A DNA stretch of 64,000 nucleotides from Mesoterricola sediminis (GCF_030295425.1 NZ_AP027081.1:4422001-4486000), one strand, 5' to 3'. Positions 34,795-44,313 are shown, numbered from the stretch's first letter. The notes: generated from the letters alone by a model not told the origin. Made by a program: numbers and translations.

Positions 34795-36234
34795 ATGGAG
34801 GCCCCCCGGCCGGACATCCTGCCCTGGTTGGCCGAAGCGCTGGCCAAGCAGCGCGCGGGCAACCTCGGCGGCGCCCTGCTGGCGTACCGGCGGGTTCTCA
34901 GCCGTGATCCGGCCATCCCCGACGCCTGGAGCAACCTGGCGTCCGTCCTCCACACCCTCGGCCGCCACGAGGAGGCCCACGAAGCCGTCCAGGAGGCCCT
35001 GCGCCTGGCCCCGGCCAACCCCGCCGCCCTGGTGACCCTCGGCGGGGTCCTCGCGGCCCTGGGGCGCCCTGGGGCGGCGCTGGAGGCCTACCGGGAGGCC
35101 CTGACCCAGGACCCCGGCAACCTCGCCGCCACCGCCAACCTCGCCGGCGTCCTCGCCCGGCTTGGCCGCCTGGATGAAGCCCTGGAGGCCGACCGCGCGG
35201 CCCTCGCCCTGGCGCCCGCCAACCCCGAGGTCCGGCTCAACCTCGGCTACACCCTCATGCGCATGGGCCGCCTGGACGAGGCGGAGGCGGCCTTCCTGGC
35301 GGCCCTGGCCGCCGACCCCGGCCTGGCCAAGGCCCGGTGGAACCTGGCCTACCTGCGCCTCCTCCAGGGCCGCTACCGGGAGGCCTGGCCGGACTTCCGT
35401 GCCCGCCTGGACGTTCCCCAGGGCCTGGACAACCTCCGCAGCTTCCAGGAACCGGCCTGGGACGGCGCGCCCTTCCCCGGCCGCACCCTCCTCGTGTGGG
35501 CCGAGCAGGGCCTGGGCGACACCCTCCAGTTCGCCCGCTACCTGCCCCTCGCCCGGGCCCGGGGCGGCACCGTGCTCTTCCAGACCTACGCCTGCCTCCG
35601 GGGCGTCCTGGGGGACCTGCCGGGGGCCGACCGCATCGTCACCGAGGCGGAGGACCTGCCCCCCTTCGACCTGCAGGCCCCCCTCCTGGACCTGCCCGCC
35701 CTCTTCGGGAGCACCCCCGCGGACCTGCCGCCCCCCGCCCCCCTGGGCCCCCCGCCGGGCCATCCGGCGACCCCGGAGCTCCAGGCCTTCCGGGAGGGCC
35801 CCGGCCGGCGCGCGGGCCTCGTGTGGGCCGGCAGCGCCCAGCACCTGGACGATGCCCGGCGCAGCCTGGATCCCGCCCTCCTGGCCCCCCTGGGGGCGGC
35901 GCCGGGGGTCCGCTGGGCGAGCCTCCAGGTGGGCGGGCCTCCGCCTCCCCCTCTGCCCGGCCTCGTGGACCTGGGCCGCACCTTCCGGGATTTCTCGGAC
36001 ACGGCGGCCGCCCTGGCCACCCTGGACCTGCTGGTGACCGTGGACACCTCGGTGGCCCACCTGGCCGGGTCCATGGGCGTCCCCACCCGCCTGCTGCTGC
36101 CCTTCTTCCCGGACTGGCGCTGGGGCATGACCGGCGAGGCCTGCCCCTGGTACCCCTCCGTGCGGCTCCTGCGGCAGCCGGAGCCGGGCGCCTGGGCGCC
36201 GGCCATCGCCCGCATCCTGGAGGACCTCCGGTGA
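34795..36234 (+). CDS. TPR protein with glycosyltransferase-9-like C-terminal domain
   Basis: The 479-residue protein has about six tetratricopeptide repeats in residues 15-200 (AWSNLASVLHTLGRHEEAHE, EVRLNLGYTLMRMGRLDEAE). A second domain follows, with TLLVWAEQGLGDTLQFARYL, RAGLVWAGSAQHLDDARRSL and LDLLVTVDTSVAHLAGSMGV, which resemble ADP-heptose/GT9-type glycosyltransferases. In such TPR fusions the role is often unknown; O-linked or surface glycosylation is possible. It overlaps the next gene by 4 nt, a homologous TPR/GT9-like protein. Confidence 0.75.
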   Translation: MEAPRPDILPWLAEALAKQRAGNLGGALLAYRRVLSRDPAIPDAWSNLASVLHTLGRHEEAHEAVQEALRLAPANPAALVTLGGVLAALGRPGAALEAYREALTQDPGNLAATANLAGVLARLGRLDEALEADRAALALAPANPEVRLNLGYTLMRMGRLDEAEAAFLAALAADPGLAKARWNLAYLRLLQGRYREAWPDFRARLDVPQGLDNLRSFQEPAWDGAPFPGRTLLVWAEQGLGDTLQFARYLPLARARGGTVLFQTYACLRGVLGDLPGADRIVTEAEDLPPFDLQAPLLDLPALFGSTPADLPPPAPLGPPPGHPATPELQAFREGPGRRAGLVWAGSAQHLDDARRSLDPALLAPLGAAPGVRWASLQVGGPPPPPLPGLVDLGRTFRDFSDTAAALATLDLLVTVDTSVAHLAGSMGVPTRLLLPFFPDWRWGMTGEACPWYPSVRLLRQPEPGAWAPAIARILEDLR

Positions 36235-37682
36235 GCACCGATCCCGCGACCCCCGCCCGCCTCGCGGAGGCGCGGCGCCTGGACCGGGAGGGCCAGCACG
36301 GGCGCGCCGTCCTGGCCTACAAGCTGGTGCTCCGGGCCGACCCGGGCTGCCTGGAGGCCCAGGTGGACCTGGCCGGCCTCCTGCTGGTGCTGGGCCGGTA
36401 CGAGGAGTCCCTGGCCCTGTCCCGGGAAGCGCTGGAGGCCCGCCCGGGCCTGCCCGCGGCACTCCAGAACCTCATCGGGGCCCTCCTGGGCCTGGAGCAG
36501 TACGCGGAGGCGGAGGCCCACTGCCGCGACCTGCTCCGCCGGGTCCCGGACGCCCCCGCCGCCCACCTGGGCCTGGGTCTGGGCCTCGCCTCCCGGGACC
36601 TCCACCTGGAGGCCGAACCCCACTTCGCCCGGGTCCTGGCCCTGGACCCGGGGAACCGACGGGCCCGGCTCGCCCTGTGGACGAGCCGCATGAAGGCCCG
36701 CGCCTGGGACCGGGCCCTGGCCACCTGGCTCGAGATCGCGGAGCGGGACATGACCGGCGCGGAGGCGGTCTTCGAGCGGGGCCTGGCCCGGCTCACCTGC
36801 GGCGACCTGCGGGAAGGCTTCCGGGACTACGAGGCCCGCTGGGCCGACCCGCCCCAGGTGGGCCCCGTGCTGGACCTGAAGGCCCCCCGCTGGGACGGGA
36901 CCCCCTTCCCCGGGCGCACCCTCCTGCTCCACTACGAGCAGGGCTTCGGCGACACGCTCATGGCGCTGCGCTACGCGGGCCGGGTGAAGGCCCTCGGCGG
37001 CGCGGTGGCCGTCCAGGTCCAGCCGCAGCTCCTGCCCGTGGTCCGCAGCTGCGCGGGGGTGGACCAGTGGCTCGTCCCCGGGGACCCCCTGCCGCCCCAC
37101 GACCTCCACCTGCCCCTGATGTCCCTGCCCCACGTGTTCGGCGGCGAGATTCCCGCGGAGATCCCCTACCTGCGGGCCCCGGCGGCCCCCTCGGAGGCCG
37201 AGGCGCGGGTGGCCGGGGAGGGCCTCCGGGTGGGCCTGGTCTGGGCGGGTTCCACGGGCCACCGCCTGGACGCGCTCCGCACCCTGCCGCCCGAGGCCCT
37301 GGCGCCCCTGTTCCGCCTGCCCGGCATCGCCTGGCACAGCCTCCAGGTGGGCTGGGAGGGCGGCCTCCCGGATCCCGCCCTGCGGGACCTGGCGCCCTGG
37401 CTGAAGGACTTCGGGGACACCGCCCGGGTGATTGAGCGGCTGGACCTCGTCCTCGCCGTGGACACCGCCGTCGCCCACCTGGCGGGCGCCCTGGGCAAGC
37501 CGGTCTGGCTCATGCTCCCCCTCATCGCCGACTGGCGCTGGCGGCTGGAGGGGGAGTCCACCCCCTGGTACCCGGCCTTCCGCCTCTTCCGGCAGATCCG
37601 CTACGGGGACTGGGCGGACGTGGGCCGTCGCGTCGGGGAATCCCTTAACCACCTAATGAACATTCGGCGTGGAACCTGCTAG
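36231..37682 (+). CDS. TPR protein with glycosyltransferase-9-like domain, tandem paralogue
   Basis: A GTG overlapping the upstream stop (GTGA) gives 483 residues. The layout repeats that of its neighbour: TPR helices in residues 1-200 (AQVDLAGLLLVLGRYEESLA, LIGALLGLEQYAEAEAHCRD), then TLLLHYEQGFGDTLMALRYA, RVGLVWAGSTGHRLDALRTL and LDLVLAVDTAVAHLAGALGK. Conserved WLMLPLIADWRW motifs close both proteins. They look like products of an old tandem duplication. The exact substrate is unknown. Confidence 0.75.
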   Translation: MSTDPATPARLAEARRLDREGQHGRAVLAYKLVLRADPGCLEAQVDLAGLLLVLGRYEESLALSREALEARPGLPAALQNLIGALLGLEQYAEAEAHCRDLLRRVPDAPAAHLGLGLGLASRDLHLEAEPHFARVLALDPGNRRARLALWTSRMKARAWDRALATWLEIAERDMTGAEAVFERGLARLTCGDLREGFRDYEARWADPPQVGPVLDLKAPRWDGTPFPGRTLLLHYEQGFGDTLMALRYAGRVKALGGAVAVQVQPQLLPVVRSCAGVDQWLVPGDPLPPHDLHLPLMSLPHVFGGEIPAEIPYLRAPAAPSEAEARVAGEGLRVGLVWAGSTGHRLDALRTLPPEALAPLFRLPGIAWHSLQVGWEGGLPDPALRDLAPWLKDFGDTARVIERLDLVLAVDTAVAHLAGALGKPVWLMLPLIADWRWRLEGESTPWYPAFRLFRQIRYGDWADVGRRVGESLNHLMNIRRGTC

Positions 37683-37701
37683 AATTTCCACTGTTCCACG
37701 C
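37667..37701. repeat. Inverted repeat with parS-like half sites
   Basis: GCGTGGAAC (37667-37675) and GTTCCACGC (37693-37701) form a 9-bp inverted repeat across 17 bp. TGTTCCAC / GTGGAACA are the two halves of the widespread parS consensus, but here they face outward. It spans the 3' end of the glycosyltransferase-like gene and the upstream region of parA. Confidence 0.5.
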
Positions 37702-37753
37702 CCGAGGATCTACCGGTGTCCCCTCTCCCTCCCCCCATCCCGCAGGCCCTGTC

Positions 37754-38539
37754 ATGACCGCACGGATCATCGCGCTGGCCAACCAGAAGGGCGGGGTCGG
37801 CAAGACGACCTCCGCCATCAACCTGGCCGCGAGCCTGGCCATGATGGAGAAGCTCGTGCTCCTGGTGGACTTCGATCCCCAGGGCCACAGCACGACGGGG
37901 CTCGGGTTCCCCAAGCCGGATCACCGGGCGGGGTCGTACGCCCTCATGAAGGGCGCCCCGGTCGAGGCCCTCATCCTCACCACCGAGGTCCCGATGCTGC
38001 AGGTGATCCCCGCGGGCAAGGACCTCGCCCAGCTGGAGTTCGAGCTCTTCGAGCTGCCGGAGCTGCAGGTGCTGCGCCGGGCCCTGGGCCCCGTCCTGGA
38101 GCGCTTCGACTACATCCTCATCGATCCGCCCCCCAGCCTGGGCATGATCACCCTCAACGCCCTCACCGCCGCCGACGAGGTGATCGTCCCCATGCCCTGC
38201 GAGTTCCTCGCCATGGACGGCCTCGCGGAGCTGATGGAGACCATCCGCCGCATCCAGGCCGGGCCGAACCCGCGCCTGAAGCTGGGCGGCATCCTCCTCA
38301 CCATGGCCGAGGAGCGCACGAACCTGGGTTCCGCCGTCGCCAGCGAGGTGCGCTCGGCCTTCCCCGGCAAGGTCTTCCAGACCCAGATCCCCCGCAACAT
38401 CCGGCTGGCCGAGGCCCCGAGCCACGGCAAGCCCGTCGCGTTCTACGACCTCCGCTCCAAGGGCGCCCAGGCCTACCTGAGCCTGGCCAAGGAGTGGCTG
38501 GGGCTCGAGGCGCCCCTCCCCGCGAGAGAGAACCCATGA
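37754..38539 (+). CDS. parA: Chromosome-partitioning ATPase ParA (Soj)
   Basis: The 261-residue protein is a Walker-type ATPase with the deviant Walker A motif KGGVGKTT (NQKGGVGKTTSAINLAASLA), then VDFDPQGHSTTGLG and DYILIDPPPSLGM. ParA moves ParB-parS complexes over the nucleoid. It overlaps parB by 4 nt (ATGA). The promoter region contains parS-like half sites that could let ParB or ParA autoregulate. Confidence 0.95.
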   Translation: MTARIIALANQKGGVGKTTSAINLAASLAMMEKLVLLVDFDPQGHSTTGLGFPKPDHRAGSYALMKGAPVEALILTTEVPMLQVIPAGKDLAQLEFELFELPELQVLRRALGPVLERFDYILIDPPPSLGMITLNALTAADEVIVPMPCEFLAMDGLAELMETIRRIQAGPNPRLKLGGILLTMAEERTNLGSAVASEVRSAFPGKVFQTQIPRNIRLAEAPSHGKPVAFYDLRSKGAQAYLSLAKEWLGLEAPLPARENP

Positions 38540-39396
38540 CCACCAAACGCCCCGCCCTGGGCCGCGGGCTCACCTCCCTCATGAGCCAGCTGGCCCCCGA
38601 AGACACCACCAACCGCGAGCTGCCGGTGGGCGCCCTCGTGGCGAACCGCCACCAGCCCCGCCTCCACTTCGACGAGGGCCTCCTCGAGGATCTCGCCGCG
38701 AGCCTGCGGACCCACGGCATGGTCCAGCCCATCGTGGCGCGCAAGGTGGGCGACCGCTACGAGATCATCGCCGGCGAGCGCCGCTGGCGGGCCGCGAAGC
38801 TCGCCGGGCTCACCACGGTCCCCGTCGTCCTCAAGGACGTCCCCGACGACCGGCTCCTGGAGTTCGCCCTGGTGGAGAACATCCAGCGGCAGGAGCTCAA
38901 CCCGATCGAGGAGGCCAAGGCCTACTTCCAGCTCGGCGAGCACCTGCGCCTCACCCAGGAGCAGGTGGCGGACCGCGTGGGCAAGTCCCGCCCCCAGGTG
39001 GCCAACACCCTGCGGCTGCTGCGCCTCCCCTCCCGCCTCCAGGAGCTGGTGTCCTTCTCCCGCCTCTCCACGGGCCACGCCAAGGTCCTGCTCGGCGTCG
39101 AGGACGCCCGGCTCCAGGACCAGCTCGCCGAGGAGGTGGTCGAGAAGCAGCTCAGCGTCCGCGCCCTGGAGGCCCGCGTCCACAAGCTCGGGCGGGCGAC
39201 CAAGGGCAAGACCCGGCGCCACCATCCCCAGGCGGTCTTCCTCAAGGCGGCCGCCGAGGAGCTGACCCAGGCCTGGCGCACCCGGGTGGAGATCCGCCCC
39301 CGGGGCAAGGGGGGCCTGCTCCAGATCCACTACGGCAGCGAGGCCGAGCTGGACCGGATCTTCGAAGGCTTGAAATCGGGCCCGGGAACCCGTTAA
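38536..39396 (+). CDS. parB: Chromosome-partitioning protein ParB (Spo0J)
   Basis: The 286-residue protein starts PALGRGLTSLMSQ, the usual ParB N terminus. It has the CTPase/ParB box as ITAGERRWRAAKLAGL-type (IIAGERRWRAAKLAGL), ALVENIQRQELNPIEEA, and a helix-turn-helix DRVGKSRPQVANTLRLLRLP for parS binding. The C-terminal dimerisation domain follows. It closes the parAB operon; a hairpin lies 17 nt after its stop. Confidence 0.95.
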   Translation: MTTKRPALGRGLTSLMSQLAPEDTTNRELPVGALVANRHQPRLHFDEGLLEDLAASLRTHGMVQPIVARKVGDRYEIIAGERRWRAAKLAGLTTVPVVLKDVPDDRLLEFALVENIQRQELNPIEEAKAYFQLGEHLRLTQEQVADRVGKSRPQVANTLRLLRLPSRLQELVSFSRLSTGHAKVLLGVEDARLQDQLAEEVVEKQLSVRALEARVHKLGRATKGKTRRHHPQAVFLKAAAEELTQAWRTRVEIRPRGKGGLLQIHYGSEAELDRIFEGLKSGPGTR

Positions 39397-39413
39397 CGTT
39401 TCCCCTCGGTCCG

Positions 39414-39430
39414 GCCGGGCTGAGCCCGGC
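39414..39430 (+). terminator. Hairpin after parB
   Basis: GCCGGGC-TGA-GCCCGGC is a perfect 7-bp stem 17 nt after the parB stop. There is only a weak T-run after it (GGGGGTTTGG at 39440-39449), so termination would be partial. The gap to accD (39397-39504) holds nothing else. Confidence 0.4.
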
Positions 39431-39504
39431 GGTCCGCCGGGGGTTTGGGGGGATCCGGATCATCCCAGCGCAGGGTCGCCGTTCCCCCCGGTTCTGAGGT
39501 GCCG

Positions 39505-40356
39505 ATGTCCTGGTTCATCAAGAAACGTCAGCAGAAGACCGCGGTCGAGGAGCGCACGGTCCGGGTCCCCGAGGGGCTCTGGGTCAAGTGCGAGGCCTGC
39601 CGCGAGCTCATCTACCGGGCCGAACTGGCCAACACGCGGAACGTCTGCCCCAAGTGCGGGTACCACTTCCGCATCGGGGTCGCCGAGCGCCTGGAATCCA
39701 TGATGGACCCGGGTTCCGTGGAGCTCTTCGGCAACCTCCGCAGCGGCGACCCCCTGGGCTTCGTCGCCACCAAGCCCTACAAGGACCAGCTCAAGCGCCT
39801 CCACGAGGCGGGCCACGACCACGACGCCGTCCTCGTCGTGGAGGGCACCCTCAAGGGGCACCCGGTGGTCCTGGCCATCATGGACTGGGACTTCCTGGCC
39901 GCGAGCATGGGCAGCGTGGTGGGCGAGAAGCTCCGCCTGGGCGCCGAACGCGCCCTGGCCCAGGGCTGCGCCTACATCATCGTCAGCTGCTCGGGCGGGG
40001 CCCGCATGCAGGAGGGCACCCTCTCCCTCATGCAGATGGCCAAGGTGAGCGCGGCCCTGGCGCGCCTGGACGACGCCGGGATCCCCTACCTCTCGATCCT
40101 CACCGATCCCACGACGGGCGGGGTCAGCGCCAGCCACGCCATGCTGGGCGACCTCAACATCGCCGAACCCAAGGCCCTCATCGGCTTCGCCGGGCCGCGG
40201 GTCATCGAACAAACCATCAAGCAGACCCTGCCCGAGGGCTTCCAGCGCTCCGAGTTCCTGCAGGCCCACGGCATGGTGGACAAGGTCGTCCCCCGCGACC
40301 GGCTGCGGGACTTCGTGGCCACGGCCCTGGACTGGATGACCGGCGGCCATGACTGA
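39505..40356 (+). CDS. accD: Acetyl-CoA carboxylase carboxyltransferase beta subunit
   Basis: The start at 39505 (MSWFIKKRQQKTAVEERTVR) follows GAGGTG and gives 283 residues. The N-terminal zinc ribbon is complete: CEACRELI and CPKCGYHFRI. The carboxyltransferase core shows AIMDWDFLAASMGSVVGEKL, VSCSGGARMQEG and DPTTGGVSASHAMLGD. It forms the carboxyltransferase with AccA for malonyl-CoA synthesis. It overlaps folC by 8 nt, a common pairing. Confidence 0.96.
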   Translation: MSWFIKKRQQKTAVEERTVRVPEGLWVKCEACRELIYRAELANTRNVCPKCGYHFRIGVAERLESMMDPGSVELFGNLRSGDPLGFVATKPYKDQLKRLHEAGHDHDAVLVVEGTLKGHPVVLAIMDWDFLAASMGSVVGEKLRLGAERALAQGCAYIIVSCSGGARMQEGTLSLMQMAKVSAALARLDDAGIPYLSILTDPTTGGVSASHAMLGDLNIAEPKALIGFAGPRVIEQTIKQTLPEGFQRSEFLQAHGMVDKVVPRDRLRDFVATALDWMTGGHD

Positions 40357-41560
40357 GCCGGACGGCTTGCGCCGCCTGGAAGCGCGGGGCCACTGGGGCA
40401 TCAAGTGCGGGCTGGAGAACATCAGGAGCCTGCTCGCGCGGCTGGACCACCCGGAGCGCGCCTGCCCCGTCGTTCTCATCGCCGGCACCAACGGCAAGGG
40501 CAGCACCGGCGCCTTCCTGGCCCACGCCCTCCGGGCCGCCGGTCGCCGCGTCGGCTGGACCACCTCCCCCCACCTCCGCCACCCCCGGGAGCGCATCTGG
40601 GTGGATGGGGCCTGCCTGGAGCCCGCCGAGCTGGAGGGGTTCCTGGAGGAGGTCTTCCGGGCGGAAGCGGCCCTGGGGCTGCGGGCCACGTACTTCGAGC
40701 TCATGATCGCCGCCGCCTTCCTCGCCTTCCGTGCGGCGCGCCTGGACGGCGCCGTCGTGGAAGTGGGCATGGGCGGCCGCTGGGACGCCACCAACGCCTC
40801 GGATCCCGTGCTCACCGTCCTCACCAACGTGGAACGGGACCACATGCAGTACCTGGGCTCCACCCGGGAGGCCATCGGCCGCGAGAAGCTCTGCACGGCG
40901 CGGCACGGCCGGCCTCTCGTCCTGGGGCCGCGCCTGGACCCCGCCTGGATCTGGCCCCTGCTGGAATGCCGCCCGGTCCTCCACCCCGCGCCCGCCCTCC
41001 GCGCGGAGCACCTGGCCTGGGACCACAGCCGCGTGGCCGGCCATCGCGTGCCCCTCGCCGGCGCCCACCAGCTGGAGAACCTGGCCACGGCCCTGGAGGC
41101 CCTGCGCTGCCTGGGCGTGCCCGAGGCGGCCGCGTGGCGGGGCGTCGAGGCGACGCGCTGGCCGGGCCGGCTTTGGGCCGTGCCGGGGCTGGACGGCGTC
41201 ACCCTGGATGGGGCCCACAATCTGGACGGCGCCCGGCGCCTGGCGGAGCACGCCCTCGCCACGGGCACCCGCCCCCACCTCTTCTTCAGCGCCATGGGCG
41301 ACAAGGACCTGGCCGGCATGCGCGCCGAGCTGGAGCGCCTCGCGCCGGTCTCGCTCACCCTGGTGCACGGCGAGAACCCGCGGTATGCGACGCCCGAGGC
41401 CCTCCGGGAGATCTGGGGCACCCGCCAGGCGGTCCTGGACATCGCCACGGCCGCCGCCCGCCTGCGAGAACCCGCGGACGGCCCGCGCCTCGTGTGCGGC
41501 TCCCTCTATTTCATCGGCGACCTGCTGGGGGCCCTGGGCGTGGATCCCGCCCGCCCCTGA
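40349..41560 (+). CDS. folC: Bifunctional folylpolyglutamate/dihydrofolate synthase
   Basis: The 403-residue protein has the Mur ligase-like ATP motif IAGTNGKGSTGAFLAHAL, the DHFS-type TTSPHLRHPRERI, VEVGMGGRWDATN and GAHNLDGARRL. FolC adds glutamate to dihydropteroate and tetrahydrofolate. It overlaps accD by 8 nt, which couples translation. It lies 23 bp upstream of the Ser/Thr kinase on the same strand. Confidence 0.92.
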   Translation: MTEPDGLRRLEARGHWGIKCGLENIRSLLARLDHPERACPVVLIAGTNGKGSTGAFLAHALRAAGRRVGWTTSPHLRHPRERIWVDGACLEPAELEGFLEEVFRAEAALGLRATYFELMIAAAFLAFRAARLDGAVVEVGMGGRWDATNASDPVLTVLTNVERDHMQYLGSTREAIGREKLCTARHGRPLVLGPRLDPAWIWPLLECRPVLHPAPALRAEHLAWDHSRVAGHRVPLAGAHQLENLATALEALRCLGVPEAAAWRGVEATRWPGRLWAVPGLDGVTLDGAHNLDGARRLAEHALATGTRPHLFFSAMGDKDLAGMRAELERLAPVSLTLVHGENPRYATPEALREIWGTRQAVLDIATAAARLREPADGPRLVCGSLYFIGDLLGALGVDPARP

Positions 41561-41583
41561 GATGGTAACGTGGGGGGCAGCCT

Positions 41584-44151
41584 ATGAGCCTCCCACCCGG
41601 ATCCCGGCTCGGTCCCTACGAGCTCGTCGCCCTCCTCGGCGCCGGAGGGATGGGCGAGGTCTACCGGGCCCTGGATCCCCGCCTGGGCCGGGACGTGGCC
41701 CTCAAGGTCCTCCACGCCTCCGGGGCCTCCGATCCGCAGCAGCTCCGCCGGTTCGAGCAGGAGGCCCGGGCGGTGGCCGCCCTGAACCATCCCAACATCC
41801 TCCAGGTGTACGACACGGGCCTGCACGAGGACGCGCCGTACATCGTCATGGAACTCCTGGAGGGGTCCAACCTGCGGGAGCGCATGGGGGGCCAGCCCCT
41901 CCCGCCCCGCCGGGTCCTGGACATCGCGATCCAGGCGGCCCGGGGCCTCGCGGCCGCCCATGACAAGAAGATCATCCACCGGGACCTCAAGCCGGAGAAC
42001 CTGTTCATCACCACCGAAGGCCTGGTGAAGATCCTGGACTTCGGGCTCGCCAAGCTCGCCCCCGCCCTTCCCCAGGACGCGGAGAAGACCCTGGCCCAGC
42101 CCTTCGCCGCGGGCGCGACCCTGGCCGGCACCCTCCTCGGCACCACGGGCTACATGTCCCCCGAGCAGGTGAACGGCTCGGAGGTGGACGCCCGCTCCGA
42201 CCTCTTCGCCTTCGGCGCCATCCTCTACGAGCTGGTCGCGGGCCGCCCCCCCTTCCAGCGCCCCACCCTGGTGGAGACCCTGCACGCCATCCTCAAGGAG
42301 GAGCCTCCGGATCCGGACCCGGCCGGGCGCCTGCCGCCGGCCCTGGCCCGGGCCCTGCACCGGTGCCTGGAGAAGGATCCGCGGCGGCGGTTCCAGACCG
42401 CCGCGGACCTGCTTTTCCACCTGGAGGGGGCCACGCTCCCCCAGAGCACCCAGACCCACCTGCGCCTCCCCTGGCGCCCCCGGCCCGTGCCCCGGTGGCT
42501 CCGCCTCGCGGCGGCCACGGCCGGATTGGCGGCCTTGGCCGCGGGCGCCTTCCTGCTGGGGCGGCGCGCCTCGGCCCCCGCGCCGCCGGGGTACCACCGG
42601 CTCACCTACCGCAAAGGCGTCATCCGCTCCGCCCGGTTTTCCGCCGATGGGCAGACCTACGTGTACAGCCTCCACACCACCGGCCGCACCCAGGTGCTGG
42701 CGGGACGCACGGACGGTGTTGGCGCCCGGTCTCTGGGCCTCCCGGAGGGAACCGAGATCCTCGCCATCTCCCGGCACGGCGACATGGCCCTCCTGCTGAG
42801 GCCGGATCCTTCGGACGCAGGCACGCTGGCCATCGCGCCCCTCTCCGGCGGGGCGCCCCGGGAGCGCCTCGCCCAGGTGTACGAGGCCGACTGGAGCCCC
42901 GACGGCCAGCACCTGGCCGTCATCCGCAAGGGCGCGGACAGCCACTACGTGGTCGAGTATCCCATCGGGCATCCCGTCTACCACGGCCCCCCGGTGACCC
43001 CCACCCTCCTGGACAACGTCCGGGTCAGCCCCCGGGGGGACCGGGTCGCCTTCCTGGAGCACCTGGGCATCGGCCGCGAAAGCCTGTCCGTGGTGGACCG
43101 CGCCGGGCGCCGGACCGTGCTGGTGGAGGGCGCCTGCGAGACCCTGGCCTGGGCCCCCGACGGCAAGCGCCTCTTCTTCACCTTCCAGCCCGGGGGGGAC
43201 CGGCATGAGATCCGGTCCGTGACCCTCGCCGGGCGCCAGCAGGTCGTGGCGACCGTCCTGGGCCGCGTGCGGATCCGGGACATCACCCCCTCGGGCCGGC
43301 TCCTGCTGGACCAGACCCTCAACCGCACCTCCATGGTCCTCCAGGGACCCAGATCCCCGGCCGGCCAGGACCTCTCCTGGCTGAACACCTCGTACCTCGC
43401 CGATCTCTCGGCCGACGGCGCCCAGGTCCTCTTCGGCGAACCCCAGGAGGGCCCGGGACCCGGCGGCGCCTACCTCCGGCGCCGGGACGGGGGGGACGCC
43501 GTGCGCCTGGGGGACGGGGATCCCCTGTCCCTGGCGCCCGACGGCTCCGCAGCCCTCATCCTCTCCGTCGACGCCCGGAAGGCCCTCTCCCTCTTCCCCA
43601 CCGGCCAGGGCGCGCCCCGGGTCCTCTGTCCGACGGTGCGGGCGGACTGGGCCGTGTTCGCCGCCGGCGGCAGCCAGGTCCTGGTGGGCGGCATCGGCCC
43701 CGACGGCGAATTCCGGGTCTGGCTGCAGCCGGCGGCGGGCGGCGCGCCCACCCCCTGGACCGCCGCCGTGCCCCCCGAGGCCTTTCCGGTGGTGGCCCCC
43801 GGCGGCGCCCAGGTCGCCCTGGCGCCGGTGCGCGGCCGGGTGGAGATCTACACCCTGGAAGGCCGGCTCCTGCGGACGGTGCGGGGCCTCCGGGAGGGCG
43901 AGATCCCCGTCCAGTGGGAGCCCTCCGGCCAAGCGCTGCTGCTGGCCGACTTGACCGGCCTCCCCGCGCGCCTCACGCGCCTCGACCTGGCCACGGGCGC
44001 CCGGCGACCCTGGCGGGAGGTGGGCCCCCCGGACCGGGACGGTGTCGACCGCCTGCGCGCCCTGGTGGTGAGCGCCGATGGGCGGACCCTGGCCTACGCC
44101 TACACCCGCACCCTGGCCTCCGACCTCTACGTGACGGATCCGCTGCCCTGA
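41584..44151 (+). CDS. Hanks-type Ser/Thr kinase with extracytoplasmic PD40-like propeller
   Basis: The 855-residue protein has a kinase domain at residues 9-285 (glycine loop LLGAGGMGEVYRA, HRDLKPENLFI, DFGLAKL, APE-like MSPEQVNG), so all catalytic motifs are present. A transmembrane helix follows (WLRLAAATAGLAALAAGAFL, about 303-325). The remaining 530 residues form WD40/PD40-like blades (VIRSARFSADGQTYVYSLHT, YEADWSPDGQHLAVIRKG). This architecture is frequent in Acidobacteriota. The propeller probably senses a ligand outside the cytoplasm; substrate proteins are unknown. Confidence 0.9.
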   Translation: MSLPPGSRLGPYELVALLGAGGMGEVYRALDPRLGRDVALKVLHASGASDPQQLRRFEQEARAVAALNHPNILQVYDTGLHEDAPYIVMELLEGSNLRERMGGQPLPPRRVLDIAIQAARGLAAAHDKKIIHRDLKPENLFITTEGLVKILDFGLAKLAPALPQDAEKTLAQPFAAGATLAGTLLGTTGYMSPEQVNGSEVDARSDLFAFGAILYELVAGRPPFQRPTLVETLHAILKEEPPDPDPAGRLPPALARALHRCLEKDPRRRFQTAADLLFHLEGATLPQSTQTHLRLPWRPRPVPRWLRLAAATAGLAALAAGAFLLGRRASAPAPPGYHRLTYRKGVIRSARFSADGQTYVYSLHTTGRTQVLAGRTDGVGARSLGLPEGTEILAISRHGDMALLLRPDPSDAGTLAIAPLSGGAPRERLAQVYEADWSPDGQHLAVIRKGADSHYVVEYPIGHPVYHGPPVTPTLLDNVRVSPRGDRVAFLEHLGIGRESLSVVDRAGRRTVLVEGACETLAWAPDGKRLFFTFQPGGDRHEIRSVTLAGRQQVVATVLGRVRIRDITPSGRLLLDQTLNRTSMVLQGPRSPAGQDLSWLNTSYLADLSADGAQVLFGEPQEGPGPGGAYLRRRDGGDAVRLGDGDPLSLAPDGSAALILSVDARKALSLFPTGQGAPRVLCPTVRADWAVFAAGGSQVLVGGIGPDGEFRVWLQPAAGGAPTPWTAAVPPEAFPVVAPGGAQVALAPVRGRVEIYTLEGRLLRTVRGLREGEIPVQWEPSGQALLLADLTGLPARLTRLDLATGARRPWREVGPPDRDGVDRLRALVVSADGRTLAYAYTRTLASDLYVTDPLP

Positions 44152-44157
44152 CGAACG

Positions 44158-44181
44158 GAAGGCCCCCGGAAGGGGGCCTTC
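44158..44181 (+). terminator. Rho-independent terminator of the kinase gene
   Basis: GAAGGCCCCC-GGAA-GGGGGCCTTC, a perfect 10-bp stem, starts 7 nt after the kinase stop and is followed by the T-rich GTCTTCTTCT. Confidence 0.85.
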
Positions 44182-44313
44182 GTCTTCTTCTGCTTCCAAC
44201 CCCGCGTGTCCATCTCCGGGAGCCAGTCGGAGCGGGCGCGGCCCTCACGTCTTCAGGTATGCGCGGATGGCGGGTGGGGTTCCCCGGAATTCCGAATCGG
44301 GTCCAAAGAAAAT

